Assembly: GCF_900079775.1 (NCBI RefSeq)
Contig: NZ_LT556042.1
Location: 51,070-114,266 of the forward strand
DNA: 63,197 nucleotides
Source of the DNA: Leyella lascolaii
GTDB lineage: Bacteria > Bacteroidota > Bacteroidia > Bacteroidales > Bacteroidaceae
Direction of reading: 5' to 3'
Shown here: piece after piece, positions 18,922-28,922 of the stretch
How the letters are laid out: every line of letters starts with the position of its first letter
Position numbering within the stretch: the first letter of the stretch is position 1
Notes under the pieces: generated by a model
What the model was told of the DNA's origin: nothing
The model's database searches: none
Seen by the model: only the letters and a program-made list of their open reading frames with translations
Position numbers and translations under genes: made by a program

Positions 18922-20273
18922 ACAGATATTTATCGGCGATAATAATACTCGCCGCCCTTACAGGCAACAACGGACTACAGGCACAATCGCTGAAGCCAGC
19001 CCCAAGGCTGGTGGTAAATATCATTATAGACCAGCTGCGCACAGACTACATAGAACATTTTTCGCCCCTTTACACGCCCGACGGTTTCAGGAAACTGCTC
19101 AATCAGGGCTGTGTCTATGAAGCGGCAAGATATACTTTCTCGCCAGTAGACCGAGCCTCGGCAATCGCATCCATAAACACGGGCAGCACACCTCAGTATA
19201 ATAATATTGTAGGGACGCAATGGCTGGACCGCGCCACACTACGTCCTGTCTACTGTACAGATGACGACAAATACGGCGACTCGCCTCAAAAGCTGTCGAC
19301 ATCCACCATAGGCGACGAGCTCAAAGTAGCCACCCGAGGCACCGCGCTCGTATATAGCATCGCACTGGATAAGGACGCAGCCATTCTTGCGGGAGGACAC
19401 GCAGCTGACGGTGCGATATGGATAAACGGGAAAAACGGCAGGTGGACCACATCGACATACTACTCTGAAGCCTCCCAAAATCTTATAAAGGCATATAACA
19501 GCACCAACAAATACGCTGCCGACAACGATGCCGTGGCAGACTTCTCCCTATCGTGCGTGAACGACATGGCAATGGGACGCGACGACATTACAGACATGTT
19601 GTCAGTAGTATTGTCCGCCAAAGGCAAGGACGAAGCCAACTGGCAGACAGAGATGGAGATTCTTTATCTCAAGCTGGACAAGATAATCGCGACACTTGTA
19701 AGGAAAATAGAGGATTCCGTCGGAAGCGACAAAGTGCTCTTCATGCTCACCGGCACCGGTTACACAGACAACGAGCCGGTGGACTATCAGAAATACCGCA
19801 TCCCCACAGGGACGTTCTACATCAACCGCACGGCAAACCTGCTGAACATGTATCTTGGCGCAATTTACGGTCAAGGCAAATATGTAGAGACGTGCTACCA
19901 CAACCAGATATACATCAACCGCAAACTTCTCGAGCAGCGTCACATCAGTTTTTCTGACGTCATCTCGCGTTCCAAGGAACTGCTCACACAGGCTGCGGGA
20001 GTGCGCAACGTGACCACCAGCCCGTACAACCCTTCTGTAAGCGGAGACCTGCTCATAGAGGTCGCACCGGGATGGAAGCTTCTCAACGAAGACACTCAGG
20101 AGAACTACATGGTCAGGGCAGCCTTTGTTCCGTTCCCAATAATATTTTATGGCGCGGGAATAAAGGCTGAGCATGTGTCGACTCCCGCAACAGTGGACCG
20201 CATCGCGCCCACCATTGCAAAAGCCATACGCATAAGAGCGCCAAACGCATGCTCCGTAGCACCGCTGCGATGA
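18918..20273 (+). CDS. alkaline-phosphatase-superfamily protein, catalytically degenerate
   Basis: Secreted protein of 451 aa (signal MNRYLSAIIILAALTGNNGLQAQ) whose fold resembles PafA/NPP phosphatases: LVVNIIIDQLRTDYI carries the first metal Asp, followed by SINTGSTPQYNNIVG. Aligned by eye with PafA and NPP enzymes, the nucleophile Thr position is Arg (DRAS), the usual His of the THxxIxTG region is Ile, and the HGI motif is NNI. The later metal motif, normally SDHG, reads LTGTGYTD. It therefore appears unable to bind two zinc ions and is probably a pseudoenzyme. It overlaps the DUF4105 gene by 4 bp. Confidence 0.68.
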   Translation: MNRYLSAIIILAALTGNNGLQAQSLKPAPRLVVNIIIDQLRTDYIEHFSPLYTPDGFRKLLNQGCVYEAARYTFSPVDRASAIASINTGSTPQYNNIVGTQWLDRATLRPVYCTDDDKYGDSPQKLSTSTIGDELKVATRGTALVYSIALDKDAAILAGGHAADGAIWINGKNGRWTTSTYYSEASQNLIKAYNSTNKYAADNDAVADFSLSCVNDMAMGRDDITDMLSVVLSAKGKDEANWQTEMEILYLKLDKIIATLVRKIEDSVGSDKVLFMLTGTGYTDNEPVDYQKYRIPTGTFYINRTANLLNMYLGAIYGQGKYVETCYHNQIYINRKLLEQRHISFSDVISRSKELLTQAAGVRNVTTSPYNPSVSGDLLIEVAPGWKLLNEDTQENYMVRAAFVPFPIIFYGAGIKAEHVSTPATVDRIAPTIAKAIRIRAPNACSVAPLR

Positions 20274-20394
20274 ATGCGGTAAGGCACATCCGACAATCAG
20301 GCGTGACACCATGCCCACGCCTCTCCGCCATGCCACATGTCATGGCTTCACCTATATATTATATTACACTGAATAAATAAAAAACGACATCATA

Positions 20395-23300
20395 ATGAAT
20401 TTTAACAAATTTTTACAGTCGCTGTTCGGCAACAAATCAACCAGAGACATGAAACTCATACAGCCGCTTGTGGAAAGCGTGAAGGCCGTGTATCCGGAGA
20501 TAAAGAAGCTGAGTAACGACGAACTGAGAGCCCGAACCAAGGAAATACAGGCTTATGTGCAGAACTCCGCAAAAGAGCAGAAGGACCAGATTGAGGCTCT
20601 GAAAGCAAAAATAGAGGACACGCCTATAGACGAGCGCGAGTCCATCTTCAACGAAATAGACAAGCTGGAGAAGGAAGTGCTGAAGATATATGAGAAAGCT
20701 CTCGACGAGGTGATGCCCGTGGCATTCAGCATCGTGAAGGATACGGCACGCCGCTTCGCTGAGAACGAGGAGACCGTTGTCACTGCCACAGACTTCGACC
20801 GCGAGCTTGCCGCAGACCCGAAAAAGGACTTCATCACAATAGACGGTGACAAGGCGATATACCACAACCACTGGACAGCCGGAGGAAACGACCTGAAATG
20901 GGAAATGGTGCACTACGACGTGCAGCTCTTCGGAGGTATCGCGCTGCATCAGGGAAAGATAGCCGAGATGGCGACCGGTGAGGGAAAGACGCTCGTAGCG
21001 ACACTGCCGGTGTTCCTCAACGCGCTTACCGGCAACGGAGTGCACGTTGTCACAGTGAACGACTATCTTGCCAAGCGTGACTCAGAGTGGATGGGACCGC
21101 TCTACATGTTCAACGGTCTGTCGGTGGACTGTATCGACAAGCACCGCCCAAACTCTCCGGAACGCCGCAAGGCATATGAGGCTGACATCACGTTCGGTAC
21201 GAACAACGAGTTCGGTTTCGACTACCTCCGCGACAACATGGCAATCTCGCCCGCCGACCTCGTGCAGCGCAAGCACAACTACGCCATTGTCGACGAGGTC
21301 GACTCCGTGCTTATCGACGACGCCCGTACGCCTCTCATCATCTCCGGTCCGGTGCCTAAAGGCGACGACCAGATGTTCGAGGAGTACCAGCCGCTGGTAG
21401 AGCGTCTTGTGGACGTGCAGCGCAAGCTCGCCACACAGTTCCTTGCCGACGCGAAACAGAAAATCAGCGAGGGACAGGAGAAGAACGACCCGAAACTGCT
21501 CGACGAAGGTTTCACGGCTCTCTACCGCTCACACAAGGCTCTGCCGAAGAACAAGCCGCTCATCAAATATCTTTCTGAGGAAGGAATAAAATCCGGTATG
21601 CTCAAGAAAGAGGAATACTACATGGAGAACAACAACCGCCGCATGCCGGAGGCTGTAGAACCGCTCTATTTCGTGGTAGACGAGAAACTGAACAGCTGCG
21701 ACCTCACAGACAAAGGTACGGAATGGCTCGCAAAACAGGTGAACGACAAAGACCTGTTCGTGCTTCCGGACATCACGTCGCAGCTCTCGGCACTCGAAAA
21801 CGAGACAGGTCTCAGCGAACAGGAGCGTCTCGACAAGAAAGACGACATGCTCAACCACTACGCCGTGCAGAGCGAACGTGTACACACGCTGCAGCAGTTG
21901 CTCAAAGCCTACTGCATGTTCAATAAGGATGACGAGTATGTTGTCATCAACGGAGAGGTCAAGATTGTGGATGAGCAGACAGGACGAATCATGGAAGGAC
22001 GCCGCTGGAGCGACGGACTGCATCAGGCGGTGGAGGCAAAGGAGCACGTGAAAGTGGAGGCTGCCACACAGACGTTCGCCACAATAACGCTCCAGAACTA
22101 CTTCCGTATGTATCACAAACTTGCCGGTATGACCGGTACGGCGTCCACCGAGGCAGGCGAGTTCTGGGACATCTACAAGCTGGACGTGGTAGAGATACCT
22201 ACCAACAAGCCCGTCATCCGCAACGATATGGACGACCGCATCTACAAGACAGCGCGCGAGAAATACTCTGCCATCATTGATGAGATTGTGGAAATGCGCA
22301 ACAGCGGACGCCCCACCCTCGTCGGTACGACATCCGTAGAAATCTCCGAGCTTCTGTCAAAGATGCTCAGCATGCGCAAGATACCGCATCAGGTGCTTAA
22401 CGCGAAGCTCCATCAGAAAGAGGCGGACATCGTAGCCGAGGCTGGACGCAGCACCATGGGAACGGTAGAGATAACAGACGAGAACGGTGAGAAACACACC
22501 GAGGAGCGTCTTCTCGGTGCGGTGACCATAGCCACCAATATGGCAGGACGCGGTACCGACATCAAGCTTACACCTGAGGTCAAGGCTGCAGGAGGTCTCG
22601 CCATCATAGGTACCGAACGCCACGAGAGCCGTCGTGTAGACCGCCAGCTGCGCGGACGTGCAGGACGTCAGGGCGACCCGGGAAGCTCAGTGTTCTATGT
22701 GTCGCTCGAAGACAAGCTCATGCGTCTGTTCGCGGCAGAGCGCATAGCCAGCGTCATGGACCGTCTCGGATTCAAGGAGGGCGAACGCCTCGAGAGTCCG
22801 CTGGTGTCAAAGAGCGTGGAGCGCGCACAGAAGAAAGTGGAGGAAAACCACTTCGGAATACGTAAGCACCTGCTTGAATACGACGACGTGATGAACAAGC
22901 AGCGTACCGTAATCTATGAGAAACGCCGCCACGCTCTCATGGGCGAACGCATCGGAATGGACATCACCAACATCATATGGGACCGCGTGGTGAACATCAT
23001 AGAGACCAATGACTATGAAGGATGCCGCGAGCAGTTCCTCAAAGTGCTGGCTATGGAATGTCCGTTCACCGAAGACGAATTCGAGAACAACAGACACCCC
23101 GACCTCGAGGAACGCGCCTTCCAGGAAGCCATGGCGGCATTCAAGCGCAAGACAGACCGCATACAGAGTGTGGCATGGCCAACAATAAAGGAGGTAGAGG
23201 AGACTCAGGGCGAGATATACGAGCGAATCATGGTGCCCATAACCGACGGCAAGCGCGTATACAACATACCGTGCAACCTCAAGGAGGCATACCGCACTGA

Positions 23301-23769
23301 GGCCAAGGATGTGGTGAAGCAGTTTGAGAAAGCCATCATGCTCCACATCATAGACGACTGCTGGAAGGAGAACCTGCGCCAGCTCGACGACCTGCGCCAC
23401 AGCGTACAGAACGCCTCATACGAACAGAAAGACCCGCTGCTCATATTCAAGCTCGAGAGCGCGAAGCTGTTCGACTCCATGGTTAACGACATGAACAACC
23501 GCATATGCAGCATACTCACACGCGGACAGATACCTGAGATACAGCGCGTGGAAGAGGCTGCTCCGGAACAGCGTTCGCAGCGTTACAACGAGCAGAAGGA
23601 CGACCTGACCGACAGAAACCAGCAGGCTGCCGCCAACCGCGACACACGTGAGTCGGCACAGCGTCCGAACACTCCATACATAAAGGACAAACTGCCAGGA
23701 CGCAACGACCCGTGTCCTTGCGGAAGCGGCAAGAAATTCAAGAACTGTCACGGACGCGGGCTTGTGTGA
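20395..23769 (+). CDS. secA: SecA, protein translocase ATPase
   Basis: Cytoplasmic motor of 1124 aa that pushes preproteins through SecYEG. Walker A ([11 protein letters not shown]) is near residue 200. The DEAD-like Walker B segment [19 protein letters not shown] lies near 297-315. The NBD2 motifs [12 protein letters not shown] and [22 protein letters not shown] follow, and the C-terminal zinc motif [14 protein letters not shown] binds SecB or ribosomes. It is longer than E. coli SecA (901 aa) owing to insertions of the Bacteroidetes type, including a Glu/Lys-rich segment near residues 335-420. A terminator follows at 23816-23848. Confidence 0.97.
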   Translation: MNFNKFLQSLFGNKSTRDMKLIQPLVESVKAVYPEIKKLSNDELRARTKEIQAYVQNSAKEQKDQIEALKAKIEDTPIDERESIFNEIDKLEKEVLKIYEKALDEVMPVAFSIVKDTARRFAENEETVVTATDFDRELAADPKKDFITIDGDKAIYHNHWTAGGNDLKWEMVHYDVQLFGGIALHQGKIAEMATGEGKTLVATLPVFLNALTGNGVHVVTVNDYLAKRDSEWMGPLYMFNGLSVDCIDKHRPNSPERRKAYEADITFGTNNEFGFDYLRDNMAISPADLVQRKHNYAIVDEVDSVLIDDARTPLIISGPVPKGDDQMFEEYQPLVERLVDVQRKLATQFLADAKQKISEGQEKNDPKLLDEGFTALYRSHKALPKNKPLIKYLSEEGIKSGMLKKEEYYMENNNRRMPEAVEPLYFVVDEKLNSCDLTDKGTEWLAKQVNDKDLFVLPDITSQLSALENETGLSEQERLDKKDDMLNHYAVQSERVHTLQQLLKAYCMFNKDDEYVVINGEVKIVDEQTGRIMEGRRWSDGLHQAVEAKEHVKVEAATQTFATITLQNYFRMYHKLAGMTGTASTEAGEFWDIYKLDVVEIPTNKPVIRNDMDDRIYKTAREKYSAIIDEIVEMRNSGRPTLVGTTSVEISELLSKMLSMRKIPHQVLNAKLHQKEADIVAEAGRSTMGTVEITDENGEKHTEERLLGAVTIATNMAGRGTDIKLTPEVKAAGGLAIIGTERHESRRVDRQLRGRAGRQGDPGSSVFYVSLEDKLMRLFAAERIASVMDRLGFKEGERLESPLVSKSVERAQKKVEENHFGIRKHLLEYDDVMNKQRTVIYEKRRHALMGERIGMDITNIIWDRVVNIIETNDYEGCREQFLKVLAMECPFTEDEFENNRHPDLEERAFQEAMAAFKRKTDRIQSVAWPTIKEVEETQGEIYERIMVPITDGKRVYNIPCNLKEAYRTEAKDVVKQFEKAIMLHIIDDCWKENLRQLDDLRHSVQNASYEQKDPLLIFKLESAKLFDSMVNDMNNRICSILTRGQIPEIQRVEEAAPEQRSQRYNEQKDDLTDRNQQAAANRDTRESAQRPNTPYIKDKLPGRNDPCPCGSGKKFKNCHGRGLV

Positions 23770-23815
23770 AAACAATGCCATACTTATCTGTAAGACATCA
23801 ACCAACGTGACAATG

Positions 23816-23848
23816 AAAGCGGGGCGGCAACGGGCTGCTCCGCTTTTT
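23816..23848 (+). terminator. Rho-independent terminator of secA
   Basis: Arms AAAGCGGGGC / GCTCCGCTTT (one G-U pair) with an 11-nt loop, followed by TT. It lies 47 bp after the secA stop. Confidence 0.85.
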
Positions 23849-24140
23849 ATAATCCTGACCGTCAGCAGGACGGCAGCAAGAGATACGGATGAAGCCAGAC
23901 AATCCTTACTGATAAAAACATAAGGAACACTACGTAAAAGGCACTGCCGTCCATCATTCCGTCACCATACGGCTCACTGTATATTTATACAGAACCACAG
24001 TCGAATCTGCATATTAATTCATCGTAAACCTCGCGAGAACCGTTTATTTACATCCGAAGGTATTACCGGACGCAAATACGCGAGTTTTACGCACATTGAT
24101 ATAATCAATTATATATCAGCATATTACACAAACAAGACAT

Positions 24141-24250
24141 CGGAAAAGGCAACTCCGCAATACGAAAAAGGCTTTTCCGCACCGCAAGAAAGCCCGTTTG
24201 GGGACACGGAAAAGCCCGTTCCGGCATGTCAGACGGGCTTTTCCACACAA
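24141..24250. repeat. 22-bp-period degenerate tandem array, locus 3 (5 units)
   Basis: Units start at 24141, 24163, 24185, 24207 and 24229. This is the clearest copy: CGGAAAAGGC, CGAAAAAGGC, CAAGAAAGCC and CGGAAAAGCC open units 1 to 4, and unit 5 carries GGGCTTTTCC in the other orientation. Total length is 110 bp, as at the other two loci. Confidence 0.78.
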
Positions 24251-24552
24251 CGGTTACGGCACTTCAGCACTTAAACAGCCATATAAACGTCATGAGTTGC
24301 GTACCGGAAGAGGTTGTTTTGGCGGAAATACTACGTCCGTCAAGGCTCCATACCCAGATACAGAACCGTATAAGACAACCGCACGCGCTTCTGTTTCGGG
24401 TTTTCATTCTGTAAAAAACAATCACTTGAAAAGGTGCATAAATATTCATTTCCGCGTTGTATGCAACGTATGGATTACGTCTGACATGCGTTCCGCCACG
24501 CATTGCTAACAACAAAAAAAGAAACGTCTGAACAGATGTAAGGGTAAAATAT

Positions 24553-24652
24553 ATTATCTTTGCATAAGATAAGATGCGGTTCGGCAGTATCAAGTAATGT
24601 GAAACTATGTTTCCCATTATTGATTCTGCACTCACCTTTCATCATCTTTGCA
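24553..24652 (+). repeat. single B-type promoter-bearing repeat
   Basis: In reverse complement it aligns over its whole length with the B unit of 7501-8023: AAGGTGAGTGCAG at one end, TTGATACTGCCGAACCG and CTTATCTTATGCAAAGAT at the other. On the plus strand TATCTTTG (24555-24562) lies at its upstream end and reads toward the ABC gene at 24757, leaving a leader of about 190 nt. Confidence 0.75.
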
Positions 24653-24756
24653 AAATATAAGCTACACTCTGAAAACGTAAGGACAATCCGTCGGGCGATA
24701 CGGACGGACAACCGGCATGACCGGCATGCAACAAGAAAAGACATACCGAAAGTAAA

Positions 24757-25497
24757 ATGGAAATAAACATAAGCAACCTGAAAAAGAAATACGGCGACAA
24801 GACTGCCGTCGACATCTCCGACTTCAACGTGCCGAAAGGGCAGATAATAGGTCTGCTTGGCAACAACGGTGCAGGAAAGACCACGCTCTTCCGCCTTATG
24901 CTCGACCTCACAGAAGCAAACGAAGGAAGCGTCTGCATGACGTTCGACACTCCAACAGAGAGCAGCACGGACGCCACTCTGAAGATTGACCCTTCCGAAA
25001 GCGAGGAATGGAAGAGATACACGGGAGCATACATAGACGAGAGTTTCCTCATAGATTTCCTTACACCGGAGGAGTATTTCGGTTTCATAGGCCGTGTATG
25101 CGACATGACGAAAGAGCAGACACAGGAACGCATGGACAGCTTTGAGGCGTTCATGGGCAACGAGATTCTCGGACAGAAGAAATTCATACGCGACTTCTCG
25201 GCAGGCAACAAACAGAAGATTGGAATAATAGCGGCGATGCTCAACCGCCCGCAGCTGCTCGTGCTCGACGAACCGTTCAACTTCCTCGACCCGAGCAGTC
25301 AGATGATGCTGAAAAAGATTATCAGAGACTACAATCAAGAAAGCGGTGCAACAATATTAATATCAAGCCACAACCTCCAGCACACGGTAGACCTGTCTAC
25401 ACGGGTGGTGCTGCTGGAGCACGGAGTGATAATAAAAGACCTGTCAAACAGCGACGGAAGCGCCGAAAAGGAACTGGAGGACTATTTCCGCATATAG
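24757..25497 (+). CDS. ABC transporter ATP-binding protein (orphan)
   Basis: Cytoplasmic ATPase of 246 aa of the CcmA/YhaQ-like type. Walker A GNNGAGKTT is near residues 35-43, the signature FSAGNKQK near 146-153, Walker B LLVLDEPFNFLDP near 167-179 and the switch His in ISSHNL near 208. No permease gene adjoins it: the next gene is convergent comEC, which it overlaps by 16 bp, so the partner must lie elsewhere. The promoter probably lies in the B-type repeat upstream. Confidence 0.85.
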   Translation: MEINISNLKKKYGDKTAVDISDFNVPKGQIIGLLGNNGAGKTTLFRLMLDLTEANEGSVCMTFDTPTESSTDATLKIDPSESEEWKRYTGAYIDESFLIDFLTPEEYFGFIGRVCDMTKEQTQERMDSFEAFMGNEILGQKKFIRDFSAGNKQKIGIIAAMLNRPQLLVLDEPFNFLDPSSQMMLKKIIRDYNQESGATILISSHNLQHTVDLSTRVVLLEHGVIIKDLSNSDGSAEKELEDYFRI

Positions 25498-27032
25498 GAG
25501 GCGGAACGATGAAGGCGCACCGCATATATGCCAAGACAATAGGTGCAGGCTATGATGACATACACCAACGCCACACGCGGCACACTCATGCGTATGCCGT
25601 CTATCGAGGCGCCGGGCAGAGAGGCAACAAGCTCCAATCCGCCGTTTAGCCACGACACAAGCCTGAGAAGCACCTCGCCTGCCCACCCCTGCAAAACAGG
25701 CAGAGGAGTAAGGGCAAACAGAATGAAAGTGAAGTAGATAATGAGAGTCGTGAGCGGGACGGCAATAATGTTGGTAAGAATGAAATAGCACGAGAAACGC
25801 CCGAAATAATAGGCTATGAGAGGCGCGACACCCAACTGAGCCGCCACTGACACCGACGTCAATGCCCACAGCCTGCGGAACATGCGGACGCCCCACACAC
25901 GCCGACCGGAAAGACAACGGTAGAAAGGATTGTAGAAAACCAATATGCCGATGACCGCCATGAAAGACATCTGAAAGCCCACATCCCACAGATAAAGAGG
26001 ATTTGCCGCAAGCATGACTACGGCTGCGAAGGAAATGGTGTTGAGCGACATCCGGTCGCGGTTGAGCATGGAGACGAGCGAACACAGGCTGAACATTGTT
26101 GCGGCACGCACCGCGCTCGCCGGCAGACCTACCATGAAGACATAGCCCCAGATGGTCACCACAACAGCAGCCTGCCCCATAGCGTTAACCCGGCGGCGGG
26201 AAAAGAGGAGTGTGAGAATGAAGTATATTATGCCGAGATGCAGTCCGGAGAGGGCAAGGACGTGAGACGCACCGGTCACGGAGTAGGTTTCTTTCAGTTC
26301 ACCGGTAAGTCCTGACTTGTCGCCGAGAGTCATTGCGGCTACTACAGCACGCTCTTCGGCAGACATGCCGCGCAATGAGTGTATGCGGCTGAGAAGCGAC
26401 TCGCGCATGCGCATGGCTCTCAGCGAGATCCTGTCCGTACGCGACAGACTGTCAAGACTCACAGGAAGGCTCTGCCATGAGGACGGAAGGAGAAACGTTG
26501 TCGCCACGAATCCGTGGACCGACATCCATCTGCGGTAGTCGAAATTCGAGTCCGCATGATAATTCTCAGGCTCACGCAGCTCGGACACTATACGCATGCC
26601 ATCGCCGACAGAGAGTCTTCGGGCACGCCCGTCACGCTCGTTGCATAGTATGCTTGCCCTTATCTTCCGGCGGACAAGCGCACCGTTGGAGACAAGAAGG
26701 TCGCATCTCACAACCTTACCGTGCGCCACCGGTCTGGACGCCACGACAGCCTCATAGCACACAGGCTTGTCTGGCAGCGTCATGCAGACATCGCCGAGCC
26801 GCGCCGTGACACGCCATGCACCGGCAAGAACAATGACTGCCATGATGACACAGCTCTGCGTTATGGGCCGGTGCCAGAGCGTGAATGACAACAGAAGCAA
26901 CGCCACGGCAGACAGCATCCATACAGACTGCCCCACCGCTCCATACAGCGCATCGCCCGCGACTATGCCTGCAACGAGCATCAGAGCCACACGCAACAGC
27001 GGGAACTGCTGTATCCTACCGTTCGGCTTCAT
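25482..27032 (-). CDS. comEC: ComEC/Rec2-family DNA uptake channel lacking the MBL domain
   Basis: Polytopic inner-membrane protein of 516 aa. The N-terminal DUF4131 region (residues about 20-190) is followed by the Competence domain with HVLALSGLHLGIIYFIL near residue 260 and many helices. In natural transformation ComEC passes single-stranded DNA into the cytoplasm. Many ComEC proteins carry a C-terminal metallo-beta-lactamase-like nuclease domain; this one stops directly after the last membrane helix (YAVRLHRSASYMRK). Its 3' end overlaps the convergent ABC gene by 16 bp. The start overlaps the DUF2461 stop by 4 bp. Confidence 0.82.
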   Translation of the reverse strand: MKPNGRIQQFPLLRVALMLVAGIVAGDALYGAVGQSVWMLSAVALLLLSFTLWHRPITQSCVIMAVIVLAGAWRVTARLGDVCMTLPDKPVCYEAVVASRPVAHGKVVRCDLLVSNGALVRRKIRASILCNERDGRARRLSVGDGMRIVSELREPENYHADSNFDYRRWMSVHGFVATTFLLPSSWQSLPVSLDSLSRTDRISLRAMRMRESLLSRIHSLRGMSAEERAVVAAMTLGDKSGLTGELKETYSVTGASHVLALSGLHLGIIYFILTLLFSRRRVNAMGQAAVVVTIWGYVFMVGLPASAVRAATMFSLCSLVSMLNRDRMSLNTISFAAVVMLAANPLYLWDVGFQMSFMAVIGILVFYNPFYRCLSGRRVWGVRMFRRLWALTSVSVAAQLGVAPLIAYYFGRFSCYFILTNIIAVPLTTLIIYFTFILFALTPLPVLQGWAGEVLLRLVSWLNGGLELVASLPGASIDGIRMSVPRVALVYVIIACTYCLGIYAVRLHRSASYMRK

Positions 27033-27727
27033 TCGTAATCATCAATCACATTGTTGATGAAGTCCATCATAGGCTTGCCAACCTTCAATATCTTCTCCAT
27101 TTCTCCAAGCCACCGGTCGCCCTCGAAGAAAGTGTCAGGCACGGCTTTCCAGCAGCAGAAGTCTTTCATGCGCAGATATTCTATATGCTCGTAGTCGCGC
27201 GGAAAGCCGGAAGGACAGGTCTTCAGATGCTCCAGTCCGAATCCGCTGGCAGAGTCCCAGTCGCCGCATCCTGGACGTCCGAACATTTTAAGGAAGGCGT
27301 CGTTCTCCACGCATTTAAGCCATTCCCCGATATTACCCATAATCTCATTGCGGCACGAAGTGAGGATGTTGGTGGGCAGCCAGTAGTTGCCGCACGACAC
27401 GAGGCAGTGTCCCGGTTCCAGATGAATGTAATATCCGCCGTGCAGAGCCTTCTTGCCATGAGCCGCTATATAGGCGCCGAGATGGCGTTTGTAAGGCGAC
27501 TTGTCGGCAGAGAAACGTGTGTCACGATAGAAGCGGTAGGTGGCGTCCTTCACCGTTATGTGGGCGATGCTCGGGTCGAAAGCGGCTATCCGCGTGATGG
27601 CTTGAGCCACACCGTTCTCAAAATCTGTCCTCACCGCCGTGTATTCGTCCTTGTGTTCGGCAAACCACTGGCGGTTGTTATTTGCCGAAATGTCTTTCAG
27701 AAACTGAAGTATTCTCTTTGCATCCAT
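27029..27727 (-). CDS. DUF2461 (TIGR02453) family protein
   Basis: Cytoplasmic protein of 232 aa with the family opening ILQFLKDISANNNRQWFAEHKDEY and the conserved segments YRFYRDTRFSADKSPYKRHLGAYI and GGYYIHLEPGHCLVSCGNY. The family is widespread and its function is not established. It is translationally coupled to comEC (4-bp overlap) and follows nth by 91 bp on the same strand, so the three may form an operon. Confidence 0.88.
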   Translation of the reverse strand: MDAKRILQFLKDISANNNRQWFAEHKDEYTAVRTDFENGVAQAITRIAAFDPSIAHITVKDATYRFYRDTRFSADKSPYKRHLGAYIAAHGKKALHGGYYIHLEPGHCLVSCGNYWLPTNILTSCRNEIMGNIGEWLKCVENDAFLKMFGRPGCGDWDSASGFGLEHLKTCPSGFPRDYEHIEYLRMKDFCCWKAVPDTFFEGDRWLGEMEKILKVGKPMMDFINNVIDDYE

Positions 27728-27818
27728 TGTTGTCTGTCTGTCGTTTTAAATTTGTATTCGTATTTCCGTCAGACTGCGGTATTGAGCTGACAGTAAGCAC
27801 AAGCGACACCGCGTCCGC

Positions 27819-28478
27819 TCACAGCCGTGACCCTTCCATGCACTTTGGACATACATCCGACAGTCCGCACTCTGAGCAGTGGGGCGAACGGCTCGTGCAC
27901 ACATAGCGTCCGTGAAGAAGCAGCCAGTGATGGGCGCGCGGTACGTCGTCCGCAGGCACATTCCTGAGAAGCTCCTGCTCCACCTTGTACGGCGTGTTGG
28001 CAGTGCGCGGCACAAGCCCGAGCCTGTGGCTCACACGGAAGACATGCGTGTCGACAGCCATAGCCGAACGTCCGAACGCCACAGCCTGCATCACATTGGC
28101 AGTCTTGCGCCCCACTCCCGGAAGCTTAAGCAGCTGGTCGAAATCATCGGGCACCTCTCCGCCATGACAGTTCACAAGCATGCGCGCCATCTCTACAAGA
28201 TGTTTAGCCTTGGCGTTGGGATAAGAAACGCTCCTTATATATTCGAAAATCTCGTCGGCATCCGCCTCCGCCATGCTTGCGGCGTCGGGATAGCGTTCGA
28301 ACAGGGCAGGTGTTATCTGGTTCACACGCTTGTCAGTACACTGCGCACTGAGTATAACAGCCATAAGCAACTGGAACACGCTGCCGAACTCGAGTTCGGT
28401 AGTGACCTCCGGTGTTCTGGCACGGAAATAATCGAGTACGTATCTGTATCTTTCTTTTTTAGTCATATTTTCAATCAT
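27819..28478 (-). CDS. nth: endonuclease III
   Basis: DNA glycosylase/AP lyase of 219 aa that removes oxidised pyrimidines in base-excision repair. The helix-hairpin-helix is LLKLPGVGRKTANVM near residues 108-122, with catalytic Lys in GVGRKTA and catalytic Asp in AVDTHVFRVSHRLG. The 4Fe-4S cluster cysteines follow the pattern C-x6-C-x2-C-x5-C (from CTSRSPHC to LSDVC). Length equals the usual bacterial enzyme. A single A-type repeat with a TATCTTTG box lies 18-84 bp upstream and points into the gene. Confidence 0.96.
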   Translation of the reverse strand: MIENMTKKERYRYVLDYFRARTPEVTTELEFGSVFQLLMAVILSAQCTDKRVNQITPALFERYPDAASMAEADADEIFEYIRSVSYPNAKAKHLVEMARMLVNCHGGEVPDDFDQLLKLPGVGRKTANVMQAVAFGRSAMAVDTHVFRVSHRLGLVPRTANTPYKVEQELLRNVPADDVPRAHHWLLLHGRYVCTSRSPHCSECGLSDVCPKCMEGSRL

Positions 28479-28495
28479 TAAATACTTTTTCTGAG

Positions 28496-28562
28496 ATAAC
28501 GCAAACGAGGAAATAAGGCTTGCTTTCTATTTCCCAAGTGCAGCTTTATCTTATACAAAGAT
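28496..28562 (-). repeat. single A-type promoter-bearing repeat
   Basis: Diverged copy of the A unit of 7501-8023 (shared TTCCCAAGTGCAGCTTTATC and CTTATACAAAGAT). On the minus strand the TATCTTTG box stands at its upstream end, about 75 bp before the nth start codon. Confidence 0.7.
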
Positions 28563-28860
28563 ATGTATAAAAAATGAGATGGGATACAGAAAGAAGAAGA
28601 TTTGTTATAAACTGGAGTACCACATAGATTATAAATTTATGATAGAATACAGACAATGGGAGTAAGACCTACTAATAAAGACCGAGTTACATTACCAAAT
28701 CAAGCATCTTAAAAGAAATTATGAATGAACTAAAAGTAACATTCTGCCGTGAGTTAGGGAAAAGAAAAAAGGACTCACGTATTATGCGAATGACGCCTTT
28801 AAGGTTCTGTTAAAACAGACAGTTATATCCGCACAAAACACAGTATCGGTAAATTAAATA
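28563..28860. other. AT-rich intergenic stretch, nothing recognised
   Basis: Between the A-type repeat and the hairpin at 28861 I see no frame with coding character and no RNA gene. Confidence 0.4.
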
Positions 28861-28893
28861 GCGGTGTGCAAACATTTAGCCTTTACACACCGC
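28861..28893 (-). terminator. hairpin ending the lipoprotein gene transcript
   Basis: Arms GCGGTGTG / CACACCGC with a 17-nt loop that contains a further AAA/TTT pairing. On the minus strand the stem is followed by TATTTAATTT, a weak U-rich tract. Confidence 0.55.
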
Positions 28894-28922
28894 CATATCA
28901 AATATATCACTTCATTCAATTA

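Larger units (their letters stand above)
23849..24756. other. intergenic region of about 900 bp without a gene
   Basis: No supported gene. It contains a short palindrome ATTGATATAATCAAT at 24097-24111, the 22-bp-period array at 24141-24250 and an inverted B-type repeat copy at 24553-24652, which supplies a promoter-like box for the ABC gene at 24757. Confidence 0.6.

Noticed and set aside
20437..23400. Long antisense frames over secA
   Set aside because: Shadows of a highly biased coding sequence; rich in Val/Leu/His/Tyr and without recognisable domains.
24097..24111. Palindrome ATTGATATAATCAAT before array locus 3 as a conserved counterpart of the AT palindromes at loci 1 and 2
   Set aside because: Sequence and distance differ; short AT palindromes are expected by chance here.
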